64,000 nucleotides of DNA from Bradyrhizobium sp. LTSP849 (GTDB taxonomy: Bacteria > Pseudomonadota > Alphaproteobacteria > Rhizobiales > Xanthobacteraceae). Shown piece by piece: positions 29,098 through 37,660 of this stretch. The notes beneath the pieces are model-generated. The model had not been told where the DNA came from. It did no database searches and worked only from the letters and a program-made list of their open reading frames with translations. Location: assembly GCF_000938255.1 (NCBI RefSeq), contig NZ_JYMR01000004.1, forward strand, positions 62,001 through 126,000, read 5' to 3'. Made by a program: the position numbers and the translations under genes. Each line of letters begins with the position of its first letter. Positions within the stretch are counted from its first letter, which is position 1.

Positions 29098-30420
29098 TCA
29101 GGAGCCCGAACCGAGGCACTTGTTGGTCTTGACGTTGAAGTTGCCGCACTTCTTGCCGACCCAGTCACCGATCAGATCCTTGGAGCCGTCGAGCTCCTTC
29201 GACCAGGCGTCGCCCGCGACAAGACCCGGGGTCTTCCAGACCACGTCGAACTGGCCGTTGCCCTTGATCTCGCCGATGAACACCGGCTTGGTGATGTGGT
29301 GGTTCGGCAGCATCTTCGACACGCCGCCGGTCAGGTTCGGCGCCTCGATGCCGGGAAGCGCATCGATCACCTTGTCCGGATCAGTTGACTTCACCTTTTC
29401 GACCGCCTTCACCCACATGTTGAAGCCGATCACGTGCGCTTCCATCGGATCGTTGGTCGTGCGCTTCGGATTCTTGGTGTAGGTCTGCCAGTCCTTGATG
29501 AACTTCTCGTTCGCCGGGGTCTTGATCGACTCGAAGTAGTTCCAGGCGGCGAGATGGCCGAGCAGCGGCTTGGTGTCGATGCCGGCGAGCTCTTCCTCAC
29601 CCACCGAGAACGCGACCACCGGGATGTCCTTTGCCTTGATACCCTGGTTGCCGAGCTCCTTGTAGAAGGGAACGTTGGCGTCGCCGTTGATGGTCGAGAC
29701 CACCGCGGTCTTCTTGCCGGCCGAGCCGAACTTCTTGATGTCGGCCACGATCGTCTGCCAATCGGAGTGACCGAACGGCGTGTAGTTGATCATGATGTCT
29801 TCCTGGGCGACACCCTTCGACTTCAGATAGGCTTCCAGGATCTTGTTGGTGGTGCGCGGATAGACGTAGTCGGTGCCCGCGAGCACCCAGCGCTTCACCT
29901 TCTCTTCCTTCATCAAATAGTCGACGGCTGGGATCGCCTGCTGGTTCGGCGCCGCACCCGTGTAGAACACGTTACGCTCGCTCTCCTCACCCTCGTACTG
30001 CACGGGGTAGAACAGGATGTTGTTCAGCTCCTTGAACACCGGCAGCACCGACTTGCGCGACACCGAGGTCCAGCAGCCGAACACGACCGAGACCTTGTCC
30101 TTGGTGATCAACTCACGCGCCTTCTCGGCGAACAGCGGCCAGTTCGAAGCGGGATCGACGACGACAGCCTCGAGCTTCTTGCCGAGCACGCCGCCCTTCT
30201 TGTTCTGCTCATCGATCAGGAAGAGGATCGTGTCCTTCAGCGTGGTTTCGCTGATGGCCATGGTGCCGGAGAGAGAATGAAGGACGCCGACCTTGATGGT
30301 GTCGTCCGCGGCCTTCGCGCCGGAAATGGAAGCCAGACCGAGCATCAGTCCGGCGGTCGCGGCGAGCACGCCGCGGCGGCTAAATGACGCCGCTATATCG
30401 TGAGTGGATTTGTTAAGCAT
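29098..30420 (-). CDS. urtA: Urea ABC transporter substrate-binding protein UrtA
   Basis: A 440-residue periplasmic binding protein. The export signal has a twin-arginine-like core (SRRGVLAATAGLMLGLA) ending AKAADD. The mature domain has the UrtA/AmiC-type features IKVGVLHSLSGTMAISET, SVVFGCWTSVSRKSVLPVFK, LFYPVQYEGEESERNVFYTG, VLAGTDYVYPRTTNKIL and TYTKNPKRTTNDPMEAH. It captures urea and hands it to UrtBC. It is the first gene of the urt-ure unit, 78 bp downstream of a sigma-54 promoter. Confidence 0.97.
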   Translation of the reverse strand: MLNKSTHDIAASFSRRGVLAATAGLMLGLASISGAKAADDTIKVGVLHSLSGTMAISETTLKDTILFLIDEQNKKGGVLGKKLEAVVVDPASNWPLFAEKARELITKDKVSVVFGCWTSVSRKSVLPVFKELNNILFYPVQYEGEESERNVFYTGAAPNQQAIPAVDYLMKEEKVKRWVLAGTDYVYPRTTNKILEAYLKSKGVAQEDIMINYTPFGHSDWQTIVADIKKFGSAGKKTAVVSTINGDANVPFYKELGNQGIKAKDIPVVAFSVGEEELAGIDTKPLLGHLAAWNYFESIKTPANEKFIKDWQTYTKNPKRTTNDPMEAHVIGFNMWVKAVEKVKSTDPDKVIDALPGIEAPNLTGGVSKMLPNHHITKPVFIGEIKGNGQFDVVWKTPGLVAGDAWSKELDGSKDLIGDWVGKKCGNFNVKTNKCLGSGS

Positions 30421-30497
30421 GAGTGTATCATCTCCCTGACGCAGACGTGAAAAAGACGCTGCGAAACGGCCCCACGGCCGCCTGCGATTAACGGAAT

Positions 30498-30513
30498 CGC
30501 AAGAACCATGCCA
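30498..30513 (-). promoter_or_regulatory. Sigma-54 promoter of the urt-ure unit
   Basis: On the minus strand TGGCATG (30513-30507), 4 bases, TTGCG (30502-30498), matching TGGCACG-N4-TTGCW with the invariant GG and GC at the right distance. It points at urtA 78 bp away. Sigma-54 control with NtrC would couple urea uptake and hydrolysis to nitrogen limitation, as known for urea genes in other proteobacteria. Confidence 0.8.
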
Positions 30514-30529
30514 TGGCCCGAGTACCCAC

Positions 30530-30544
30530 TAAGCCATTGGCTTA
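30530..30544. promoter_or_regulatory. Perfect dyad upstream of the urtA promoter
   Basis: TAAGCCA-T-TGGCTTA, 7-bp arms around one base, 17 bases upstream of the sigma-54 -24 box. It could bind a regulator. It does not match the NtrC consensus well, so the binder is unknown. Confidence 0.5.
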
Positions 30545-30924
30545 ATTTGAGAATTTGACCGATATCAAAGTTTCGCCGCAGTTTGATTGCTCAAAAAATG
30601 AGCGAATAAAATGTATGCCAATGCGGCATCCGGTTTATTTTCTGAGCAGAAACCCACTTCTGGCTAAAAATCCGGCATAACTATTTTTGCACCGCAATCG
30701 ACGCCAGGCGCACGCCCGCCTTGAAAGCGCCGCGCCGATGTTCCATATAGCGCTTGAGATCGCTCGCGAATCGGGTGGTCGTTGCGAGCCGCGTGTTCTT
30801 AAGCCCTTACGGGCCTCTGGCTTGCCCCATCCCATCAAGCCATCCGACACCCCAAACACGCAGGTGTCTTCTCGACACCCTCTCGCGCGTGCCCCGCCGA
30901 CTGCGCCGGGCGCTCGTATTTGAC
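30545..30924. other. Intergenic region between urtA and rhlE
   Basis: About 380 bp with no gene. The urtA side (30545-30690) is AT-rich (TTCTGAGCAGAAACC, many A/T runs) and may hold the activator sites of the sigma-54 promoter. The rhlE side is GC-rich leader sequence. No clear sigma-70 or EcfG promoter for rhlE was found. Confidence 0.5.
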
Positions 30925-32478
30925 ATGGAAAGAACCCATCTTTTGACTTCGTTTCAGGATTTCGGCCTCGCCGAACCGATCGCGCGCGCTCTCACCGAAG
31001 AGAAGTACGTCACACCCACCCCCATCCAGGCCCAGACCATCCCGCTGGCATTGACCGGCCGCGATGTCGTCGGCATCGCCCAGACCGGAACCGGCAAGAC
31101 CGCGGCCTTCGCGCTGCCGATCCTGCACCGCCTGCTCGAGAACCGCATCAAGCCGCAGCCGAAGACCTGCCGGGTGCTGGTGCTCTCGCCGACCCGCGAA
31201 TTGTCCGGCCAGATCCTCGACAGCTTCAACGCCTATGGCCGCCACGTTCGCCTCGCCTCGACACTCGCCATCGGCGGCGTGCCGATGGGGCGCCAGGTCC
31301 GCGCGCTCATGCCGGGCGTCGACGTGCTGGTCGCGACCCCCGGCCGCCTGCTCGATCTCGTCCAGAGCAACGGGCTCAAGCTTGGAAGCGTCGAATTCCT
31401 GGTGCTCGACGAAGCCGACCGCATGCTCGACATGGGCTTCATCAACGATATCCGGAAGATCGTCTCTAAGCTGCCGATCAAGCGGCAGACGCTGTTCTTC
31501 TCGGCCACGATGCCCAAGGACATCGCCGAGCTCGCGGACGCCATGCTGCGTGATCCCGCCCGCGTTGCAGTCACCCCGGTGTCTTCGACGGCTGAGCGGA
31601 TCAACCAGCGCATCATTCAGGTCGACTTCTCGGCCAAGCCCGCCGTCCTGACCAAGCTCCTGAAGAACGAGCCGATCAACCGCGCGCTGGTTTTCACCCG
31701 TACCAAGCACGGCGCCGACAAGGTGGTGAAGACGCTCGAGAGGGCCGGCATCGCCGCCAGCGCCATCCATGGCAACAAGTCGCAGAACCATCGCGAGCGG
31801 ACGTTGGCGCTGTTCCGCTCCGGTGAAATCCGCACGCTGGTCGCCACTGACATCGCCGCCCGCGGCATCGATGTCGACGGCATCACCCACGTCATCAATT
31901 TCGACATACCGAATGTGCCCGAGACCTATGTCCACCGCATCGGCCGCACCGCGCGCGCCGGCGCCGAGGGCACCGCGATCTCGCTGGTCGCAGGCGGCGA
32001 GGAGCTCGGCTATCTCCGCGACATCGAGCGGCTGATCAAGGTGGCGCTGCCGCGGGAAGATAACCGCACGGACGCCGGCCGCAACGATGCAGGCCCGCCC
32101 CCGTCACAGCAACGGCAGGGCCGGCCGGGCCGCCCGGGCCAGCGCCCGCAAGGCGCAAGGCAAGGTGACGGACGCCGTGCTGACGAAAGGCGTCCTGAAG
32201 GACGGCATAACGCCGGCAAGCAGGGCGACGGAAGGCCTGGCGAAGGTCGGCACGGTGACGGAAGGCATGTTGACGGACGGCCTGGTGGTGGCCAGAAGGT
32301 CTCGAAGGGTGCTCGCCGTCGTCCGTCCGGTGGCAAGCCGCATTCATCGTCAAACGACCGACCGGAGCAGCGTTCTGCGCATAGCGCCGGCAAGCCTGAT
32401 GGGATACAAGGCGTGGCCTTTTTGCGCCGCGAGAGTCGGCCGATGGGCCAACCGACTCGCAAACCCTATTCGCACTAG
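30925..32478 (+). CDS. rhlE: DEAD-box RNA helicase RhlE
   Basis: A 517-residue RNA helicase. Seen: F-x-x-F Q-motif region ([16 protein letters not shown]), Walker [27 protein letters not shown] in [40 protein letters not shown] and [10 protein letters not shown]. From residue about 385 the tail is low complexity, rich in Gly, Arg, Gln, Asp and His with imperfect GDGR repeats, typical of RNA-binding RhlE tails. It unwinds structured RNA, for example in ribosome assembly or cold. The ATG at 30925 begins the family N-terminus. infA follows after 23 bp. Confidence 0.95.
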   Translation: MERTHLLTSFQDFGLAEPIARALTEEKYVTPTPIQAQTIPLALTGRDVVGIAQTGTGKTAAFALPILHRLLENRIKPQPKTCRVLVLSPTRELSGQILDSFNAYGRHVRLASTLAIGGVPMGRQVRALMPGVDVLVATPGRLLDLVQSNGLKLGSVEFLVLDEADRMLDMGFINDIRKIVSKLPIKRQTLFFSATMPKDIAELADAMLRDPARVAVTPVSSTAERINQRIIQVDFSAKPAVLTKLLKNEPINRALVFTRTKHGADKVVKTLERAGIAASAIHGNKSQNHRERTLALFRSGEIRTLVATDIAARGIDVDGITHVINFDIPNVPETYVHRIGRTARAGAEGTAISLVAGGEELGYLRDIERLIKVALPREDNRTDAGRNDAGPPPSQQRQGRPGRPGQRPQGARQGDGRRADERRPEGRHNAGKQGDGRPGEGRHGDGRHVDGRPGGGQKVSKGARRRPSGGKPHSSSNDRPEQRSAHSAGKPDGIQGVAFLRRESRPMGQPTRKPYSH

Positions 32479-32501
32479 CCGTCCACGACCTGGAGAAATT
32501 C

Positions 32502-32789
32502 ATGGCTAAGGAAGAGCTGATCCAGTTCGAAGGACTGGTCACCGAAATCCTCCCCGATGCGCGCTACCGCGTGCAGCTCGACGCCGGACACGAGATCGTT
32601 GCCTACACCGCCGGCAAGATGAAGAAGAACCGCATCAAGACGCTGGCGGGAGACCGCGTGACGGTGGAGATGTCGCCCTATGACCTCGAAAAGGGCCGGC
32701 TGATTTTCCGCCACAAGGACGAACGTCCCAGTGGGGTGGGTGGACCTCCGCGTCCGGGGCAGCGCGGCGGCCAGTTCCGTCGTCGCTAA
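32502..32789 (+). CDS. infA: Translation initiation factor IF-1
   Basis: A 95-residue S1/OB-fold protein that occupies the ribosomal A site during initiation. Core: [40 protein letters not shown], and [20 protein letters not shown]. The last 20 or so residues add a Gly/Pro/Arg-rich tail, longer than the 72 residues of E. coli. Bradyrhizobia commonly carry extra IF-1 copies, so this may be an accessory, cold-linked paralogue. It shares a strand and probably a transcript with rhlE. Confidence 0.95.
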   Translation: MAKEELIQFEGLVTEILPDARYRVQLDAGHEIVAYTAGKMKKNRIKTLAGDRVTVEMSPYDLEKGRLIFRHKDERPSGVGGPPRPGQRGGQFRRR

Positions 32790-32838
32790 CCGGCTCGTCC
32801 GCGCGCAAGTGCGGAACTAAAATGCTGTGCTGCATACT

Positions 32839-32865
32839 GATCCGCCGCTCAAATCGCGGCGGATC
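32839..32865 (+). terminator. Hairpin after infA
   Basis: A perfect 10-bp stem GATCCGCCGC / GCGGCGGATC with a 7-base loop, followed by A residues rather than U. Likely an mRNA-end hairpin rather than a classical terminator. Confidence 0.5.
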
Positions 32866-33059
32866 AAAAAAACGTGCGCGTCAGGATTGTTTTGGTGCCT
32901 TATTTCCAATAAAATCCGCTAATCGATTTTCGGCCGGACGACATTGGCATCCACCGGTACAGCCGGTTCAGACACGCTGACGACCCTTCCAGAAATTCGA
33001 TCTAACCTGCCTGCGCGAGCGGGCTCTTACATTGTGTTATCTGAGAAGGAACTACCCCC
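32866..33059 (+). promoter_or_regulatory. Leader region of the cold-shock gene
   Basis: About 195 bp ahead of cspA, AT-richer at 32880-32935. Cold-shock genes usually have long structured leaders, and AAGGAA sits 9 bases before the GTG start. No specific cold-box sequence was identified. Confidence 0.4.
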
Positions 33060-33272
33060 GTGAGCATGGGAACCGTGAAGTGGTTTAACGCGACCAAGGG
33101 CTTTGGCTTCATTCAGCCCGACGAAGGCGGACAGGACGTGTTCGTTCACATCAGCGCCGTCGAGCGCGCCGGCCTTGGCACGCTGCGCGAAGGCCAGAAG
33201 ATCTCCTACGAGATCGTCGCCGATCGCCGGTCCGGCAAGTCGGCTGCCGACAACCTCCGCGACGCAGGCTGA
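33060..33272 (+). CDS. cspA: Cold-shock protein (CspA family)
   Basis: A 70-residue single OB-fold protein that binds single-stranded RNA or DNA. RNP1 is KGFGFIQPD and RNP2 is VFVHISAVE, preceded by [15 protein letters not shown] at 33060 is taken as the start because AAGGAA is well placed; the ATG at 33066 is possible. It is followed by a strong terminator. With rhlE and infA it forms a small group of RNA and translation factors suited to cold adaptation. Confidence 0.96.
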   Translation: MSMGTVKWFNATKGFGFIQPDEGGQDVFVHISAVERAGLGTLREGQKISYEIVADRRSGKSAADNLRDAG

Positions 33273-33315
33273 GCCGGCCGGGCCTCTGGCCCGGAGCAGC
33301 GCGAACAGACCAGGG

Positions 33316-33348
33316 AAAAGGCCGTGCGAGATGCACGGCCTTTTTTTT
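33316..33348 (+). terminator. Intrinsic terminator of cspA
   Basis: A 12-bp stem AAAAGGCCGTGC / GCACGGCCTTTT with a GAGAT loop, running into eight T residues (33341-33348). Confidence 0.93.
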
Positions 33349-33369
33349 CATGCCCAGAAAGCGATGCGC

Positions 33370-33945
33370 TCAGTAGGTCGTACAGGCCGTATCCGGGCTG
33401 TAATAGACGCAGGTCGACTGGCGCGGGCGGGTGTAGGAGACGTCGCTCAGCGTAATCGCGTTCTTGAGCACGTAGCCGACCGATGGCGTGTAGGTGTAGC
33501 TGACCTCGCTAAAGATCAGATAGGTGCCGGCGATCGCAAGCGTCGTAGGAATCGAGACCGAGGACTTCTGGGTCCGCGGCACCGAGCCTTTGCTCCACTG
33601 CACATGCGCCGTCTGCGTCGAATCCACATAGAGCTCGCTGATCGTCGCCGTCACCGGCGTGGCCGAATAGGGCGTCATGATTGCGGTCGATGCCGCGAAG
33701 AAATTGGTCATGTCGGTATCGGCGACCGATGTCGACTGTGAGGTGAGGTCCGACAGCGTCCGCGCCATCAGCGTCACCTTGCGATCGATCGCCACGCCCG
33801 ACGAGAACTCGACCGTGCCGAAGAACATCACCAGCATCAGCGGCACGATCACCGCGAACTCGGTCGCCGCAAGACCACTGCCATCGGCCAGGAAATCATG
33901 GGCGGAGAGACGCGTCGCCCGCAAGAATTTCGCAATCGCCTGCAT
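33370..33945 (-). CDS. TadE-like pilus assembly pseudopilin
   Basis: A 191-residue protein with a type IV-like hydrophobic start: a basic leader, then GSGLAATEFAVIVPLMLVMF, with the Glu at position 5 of the mature-like segment and a single helix. The rest is Thr/Ser-rich and extracytoplasmic with two late cysteines (STCVYYSPDTACTTY). This fits TadE/TadF-type minor pseudopilins processed by CpaA/TadV. It lies 18 bp after the other TadE-like gene, on the strand opposite to the main cpa cluster. Confidence 0.85.
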   Translation of the reverse strand: MQAIAKFLRATRLSAHDFLADGSGLAATEFAVIVPLMLVMFFGTVEFSSGVAIDRKVTLMARTLSDLTSQSTSVADTDMTNFFAASTAIMTPYSATPVTATISELYVDSTQTAHVQWSKGSVPRTQKSSVSIPTTLAIAGTYLIFSEVSYTYTPSVGYVLKNAITLSDVSYTRPRQSTCVYYSPDTACTTY

Positions 33946-33963
33946 TGTTCCGATCCATTGGTC

Positions 33964-34542
33964 CTAATAGGGCTCGTTCTTGAACGCGGCCGTGGCCACG
34001 AGCAGCCGCTTGCTGCACGCAGGGTTGACGATGCTGTAGCCGAGCCCGGTGACGAATTGCGGCCACTGGTAGAACAGCCGGACCACCACGATGTCACCGG
34101 CATTGCCCGGGCTATAGCCCATGCTGCTGTCGAAATTGCAGGCCGCATCGATGTGGTTCGACAGCACGACGGACGAAAAGGACGAGTAGCTCGAGACGTC
34201 GACCTGGAGACTGTTGCAGTCGAACAGCGCGGGAATCTGGGCGCAGACGTAAGACTTGAACGTCGCCTGCGTGCAAGGCGTGCTGACGCCGGACACCGCG
34301 CAGGCCGTCACCGAACCTGATTGCGCCTGGCCGGTCAGCACCACGCGCGCGGAATTCTGCGTGATGGTCTCGAGCACCTGGCCCGCGAAGAACATGATCG
34401 CCGTCTCGATGATGGCGAACAGCAGCCCGAAGAAGATCGGTGCGACCAGTGCGAACTCGACCGCTGCGGAGCCGCGGCGATTGCCGCGAAACCGGCGCAG
34501 CGCAGTCCGGAACGTGAACCTCGAAGGTGCAGGCGACGGCAT
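33964..34542 (-). CDS. TadE/TadG-like pilus assembly protein
   Basis: A 192-residue protein with the pseudopilin motif RRGSAAVEFALVAPIFFGLL and one membrane helix, followed by a cysteine-containing external domain (several CT, CN and CS pairs). The ATG at 34542 has AGGGGAG 9 bases upstream. First gene of the pair with the shorter TadE-like protein. The 223 bp upstream shows no gene and presumably holds the promoter. Confidence 0.85.
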   Translation of the reverse strand: MPSPAPSRFTFRTALRRFRGNRRGSAAVEFALVAPIFFGLLFAIIETAIMFFAGQVLETITQNSARVVLTGQAQSGSVTACAVSGVSTPCTQATFKSYVCAQIPALFDCNSLQVDVSSYSSFSSVVLSNHIDAACNFDSSMGYSPGNAGDIVVVRLFYQWPQFVTGLGYSIVNPACSKRLLVATAAFKNEPY

Positions 34543-34765
34543 CGCGTGAAACTCCCCTGCGGCAGCAATCATCTGCGCCGATCAGTAGCGGAAACTGATT
34601 GTTTAAGTGTTTCAGACAATCCGCGCCGGCCGGACCGCACCGTTAAGCGCGGATTAACCACGCCGGCCCGCGGACGCAGGATATGAATTCTGCGCGCGAC
34701 AGCTCCTGAGCGGACGGCATGCTCCCACCCGGCAATGCTGCTATTTGGCCTTGCAAGTTGGCCTA

Positions 34766-35263
34766 TTAGTTGGTCTTGGCGGCCCCGCCGCCGCTACTGC
34801 TCGCATTGCTGCTCAGCGAACCGGCCTGACCCATCGTGGCATTGAAGTAGCCGTCACTGTCGCCGAGCGTCACGCGGCGCTGGCAGACCGGCATGCAACT
34901 ATAGGACTCGCGCTCGACCCCGCGATAGACGGTGACGAGCCGGTCGCTCGGACCTTCGACCTGGATCTGACGATCGACCAGGATCTCGCCGCCACGGTCG
35001 AGCGCGATGAAGTTGGTGGCGCCGTAGCCTTTCCCGGTCACGACGATCATGCCGCCGGGCTGGAGCGTGACGTCGGCGATCAGGGGATTTCCGACCACGA
35101 TCGTCGCCACCTTGCCGGGCAGCCGCACGAGCTTGGCCTGGTCGACATTGACGGCGATGGCATCGGCAGTGGGCTCGGCAAGGACCGCTGCCGGCGAAGC
35201 CAGAACGGCGGCCGCAGCCAGAAGACAGACACGCGCCTGACGGCGCAGGAACTCTTTACGCAT
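34766..35263 (-). CDS. Orphan CpaC/RcpA N-domain protein (pilus assembly)
   Basis: A 165-residue exported protein. Signal peptide to about residue 30 (LLAAAAVLASPAAVLAEP), then the secretin-entry domain: VDQAKLVRLPGKVATIVVGN, PLIADVTLQPGGMIVVTGKG, YGATNFIALDRGGEILVD. This is the N-terminal half of CpaC-type secretins without the pore. The tail adds a cysteine pair (SCMPVC) and a Ser/Gly-rich end. It may cap or pilot the CpaC secretin; the role is inferred from the domain. Confidence 0.8.
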   Translation of the reverse strand: MRKEFLRRQARVCLLAAAAVLASPAAVLAEPTADAIAVNVDQAKLVRLPGKVATIVVGNPLIADVTLQPGGMIVVTGKGYGATNFIALDRGGEILVDRQIQVEGPSDRLVTVYRGVERESYSCMPVCQRRVTLGDSDGYFNATMGQAGSLSSNASSSGGGAAKTN

Positions 35264-35415
35264 ACTCTTACCCCGGGACGTACAAGCCGGCAGAAGCGAT
35301 TCGAAAAGCGGAGCCGGCGCCCGACCCGGCTAACCTGCCCGCAATTCGTGAACGTTCCGCAAATTCGCCGGCTATTGTTTGAACGGATTGGCGTATTGCG
35401 GCCCCGGATGCTGTC

Positions 35416-36243
35416 CTAGTGGCGGAACGGATAGGCGAGCTGGCCCGCGATCTCCTTGGGCATGGTCGCTTCGTCCTTGCCGTAATCCTGCGGCAGCTCA
35501 CCCTTCGGCATGCGGAAGGTGCCGAACAGCACATCCCAGATCGGGAAGGTGCCGGCAAAATTGGTGTCGCCGCCCTCTTCGAGCGAGGTGTGGTGCCAGC
35601 GGTGGAACACCGGCGTCGCCAGCACATATCTGAGCGGCCCGAAGGTCCAGTTCAGGTTGGCGTGCACGAAGGCCGAATGGAAGGTGGTGAACGGGCCGAC
35701 CCAGATCATGACGTTCGGCGAAATGCCGGCCATCAGCAGCACGACGTCGACGCCGATCGTGCCGAGCATCAGATTCACCGGATGGAAGCGGGCCGCCGAA
35801 ATCCAGCTGATCTCCTCGGAGGAGTGATGGATCGCGTGATACTTCCAGAACCCGCCGCCGTGAAACAGCCGGTGCAGCCAGTACAGCATGAAATCGGACG
35901 CGACCAGGAACAGCAGGCCCTGCATCCAGAGCGGCAATTGCGACAGCGGGCCGTGGCCATTGTCGTAGAAGGCGATCAGTTCGTCGGCATCGTGAATGTT
36001 GAAGACGACGCCGGCGGTAACGATCAGAAGGCCGATCCGCATGGTGCGGGCGAACACCGGAACGAAGAACCAGTAGCAGATGTCGGTCACGATCTCCCGC
36101 TTGCGCCACCACGACGGGCCGGCATTGCAGGCCCAGAAATGTTCGAGCACCGTGAAGACCACCGCCAGCATGAAGGTGACGGGGATCACCTTCGCGATGG
36201 TCTCGCCGAGCATCAGGGCGACTTGCATGGGTAGGCTCGACAT
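35416..36243 (-). CDS. Sterol desaturase/fatty acid hydroxylase family protein
   Basis: A 275-residue membrane di-iron enzyme. Four or five hydrophobic segments and the histidine boxes HRLFH, HAIHH and HRWHH, spaced as in the family, mark it as an oxidase, hydroxylase or desaturase of lipids. The substrate is not evident; hopanoid or fatty-acid modification is possible in this lineage. It sits between two parts of the pilus locus and faces away from flp, so it is probably an unrelated insertion. Confidence 0.9.
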   Translation of the reverse strand: MSSLPMQVALMLGETIAKVIPVTFMLAVVFTVLEHFWACNAGPSWWRKREIVTDICYWFFVPVFARTMRIGLLIVTAGVVFNIHDADELIAFYDNGHGPLSQLPLWMQGLLFLVASDFMLYWLHRLFHGGGFWKYHAIHHSSEEISWISAARFHPVNLMLGTIGVDVVLLMAGISPNVMIWVGPFTTFHSAFVHANLNWTFGPLRYVLATPVFHRWHHTSLEEGGDTNFAGTFPIWDVLFGTFRMPKGELPQDYGKDEATMPKEIAGQLAYPFRH

Positions 36244-36501
36244 CGTCGCCTCTCTTCCAGACTGCTGATCCTGTCTACGCCTACTCCGCGAAATTTAAAG
36301 GAGGATGAAGTTGATGGCCCGTTTGGGACTGGAGCGAATTGGGCGAGCCGTCTTAAGGCGAAATTCACTCTGGACAAAAGCATCGCGCCCCGGCCGCGTT
36401 TGCGGGGTCGAATTAACTCTACCGAAAGAGCTCGGCTCACATGGTCGTCGTGTCAAGACAGCGCCGAACGAGGCGACCCCACCCCAGATGGAGTTTAGTT
36501 C
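36244..36501. promoter_or_regulatory. flp upstream region
   Basis: About 260 bp between the divergent sterol-desaturase and flp genes, likely holding both promoters. GGAG lies 9 bases before the flp ATG. No recognisable sigma-54 or EcfG element was found. Confidence 0.4.
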
Positions 36502-36666
36502 ATGAAGAACCTGATTGCGCGTTTCGTGAAGGATGAATCCGGCGCCACCGCCATCGAATACGGTCTGATCGCCGCCGGCATCGCGCTGGCCATCATCACC
36601 GTCGTCAACAACCTCGGCACCACGCTGAACGCCAAGTTTGGCTCGATCAGCTCCTCGCTGAAGTAA
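36502..36666 (+). CDS. flp: Flp/Fap type IVb pilin
   Basis: A 54-residue major pilin. The leader MKNLIARFVKDESG is cut before ATAIEYGLIAAGIALAIITV, with the conserved Glu-Tyr pair (residues 19-20) and hydrophobic helix of Flp pilins; the C-terminus is a short polar stretch. It is assembled into adhesive Tad pili by the machinery encoded downstream. GGAG is 9 bases upstream. A terminator directly after it would let pilin mRNA exceed that of the machinery genes. Confidence 0.96.
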   Translation: MKNLIARFVKDESGATAIEYGLIAAGIALAIITVVNNLGTTLNAKFGSISSSLK

Positions 36667-36686
36667 GCGACCGACAACCGATTGCA

Positions 36687-36715
36687 AAAGCCCCGGACCT
36701 CCGGGGCCTTTGTTT
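36687..36715 (+). terminator. Terminator after flp
   Basis: AAGGCCCCGG-type stem (AAGCCCCGG / CCGGGGCCTT) with an ACCT loop, followed by TGTTTTT. It lies 20 bases past the flp stop. Confidence 0.85.
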
Positions 36716-36736
36716 TTCTGGACACGGCGAGTTCCA

Positions 36737-36883
36737 GTGGCGTTGCCTAAGCACAGAACCAATGCCGCGGTTGCGGCGAGCGAGGCGGAAACGGCGCGAG
36801 CCGACGCCTCGGTCTATTGGGTCTGCCTTGCGCTGCTGCTCGCCATGGTCACGCTCGCAACCCGCATCGTCAGCATCTGGTGA
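36737..36883 (+). CDS. Possible 48-residue single-helix membrane protein
   Basis: GTG start at 36737, then MALPKHRTNAAVAASEAETA, a polar Ala/Glu/Arg-rich first half, and one hydrophobic helix VCLALLLAMVTLATRIVSIW to the stop. The ribosome site is poor, and it begins just after the flp terminator, so it may be a chance frame. Its position between flp and cpaA and the clean helix favour a real pilus-associated small protein. Confidence 0.42.
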   Translation: MALPKHRTNAAVAASEAETARADASVYWVCLALLLAMVTLATRIVSIW

Positions 36884-37007
36884 GGCCGCCGGCACCGGGT
36901 CGCCGGTTCCGAGGCCGCTGCCGCCATTGTCGGTTTGTTTAGCTCTGCCGGCTAGCATGCGCCGACGCCCCGATCCGGCGACAGACCCTGGCCTCAAGAC
37001 GCAGCCC

Positions 37008-37532
37008 ATGATCCTCGACCTCGCGCGCCTCCTGCTCTTCCCGGCCCTGATCGCGTTCGCCGCGGCCAGCGATCTCTTCACGATGACCATCTCGAACCGC
37101 GTTTCGCTGGCGCTGGTTGCAGGCTTCTTCGCGCTTGCCATTGCCGGTGGCATGGCACCTTACGACATGCTAGGCCATGTCGGCGCCGGCGCACTTGTTC
37201 TGGCCGTAGCGTTCACCTGCTTTGCGATGGGCTGGGTCGGCGGCGGCGACGCGAAGGTCGCGGCCTCGGTGGCGCTCTGGTTCGGTTTCGCACAGTTGAT
37301 GAACTTCCTGCTCTACGCCTCGCTGTTCGGCGGGGCGCTGACACTGCTCCTGCTCCAGTTCCGGCAATGGCCGCTGCCCTTCGGGCTCGCCGGCCAAGCC
37401 TGGCTCGCGCGACTGCACGCCAAGGAGAGCGGCATTCCCTACGGCATCGCGCTCGCACTGAGCGCACTGATGGTCTACCCGGAGACCGAATGGGTGAAAG
37501 CGATCGACCTCGCTCACCTGGCGATGCGCTAA
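37008..37532 (+). CDS. cpaA: Prepilin peptidase CpaA/TadV
   Basis: A 174-residue polytopic aspartyl protease (A24) that cleaves Flp and TadE/F leaders. The two catalytic Asp are visible in FAAASDLFTMTISN and in MGWVGGGDAKVAASVALW (the GxGD motif as GGGD). Six or so hydrophobic helices. It is shorter than type IVa PilD and lacks the N-terminal methylase part, as usual for TadV. The ATG at 37008 gives a start directly before the first helix. Confidence 0.94.
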   Translation: MILDLARLLLFPALIAFAAASDLFTMTISNRVSLALVAGFFALAIAGGMAPYDMLGHVGAGALVLAVAFTCFAMGWVGGGDAKVAASVALWFGFAQLMNFLLYASLFGGALTLLLLQFRQWPLPFGLAGQAWLARLHAKESGIPYGIALALSALMVYPETEWVKAIDLAHLAMR

Positions 37533-37660
37533 AAGCCCCGCATAAACCCGGCGTTAAGCCGATTTAGATACGCCTCATTAACCATGCTTTGACGAATAGC
37601 TGGTCAACTGCCGATTACGGCGGCGGCAACGTCGCGGCGTTTGTTGGGAAAGTGAAGCGT

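Noticed and set aside
30498..30720. NtrC-binding site upstream of urtA
   Set aside because: TGCACC at 30686-30691 is only a half match without the proper inverted partner, so no NtrC site is claimed.
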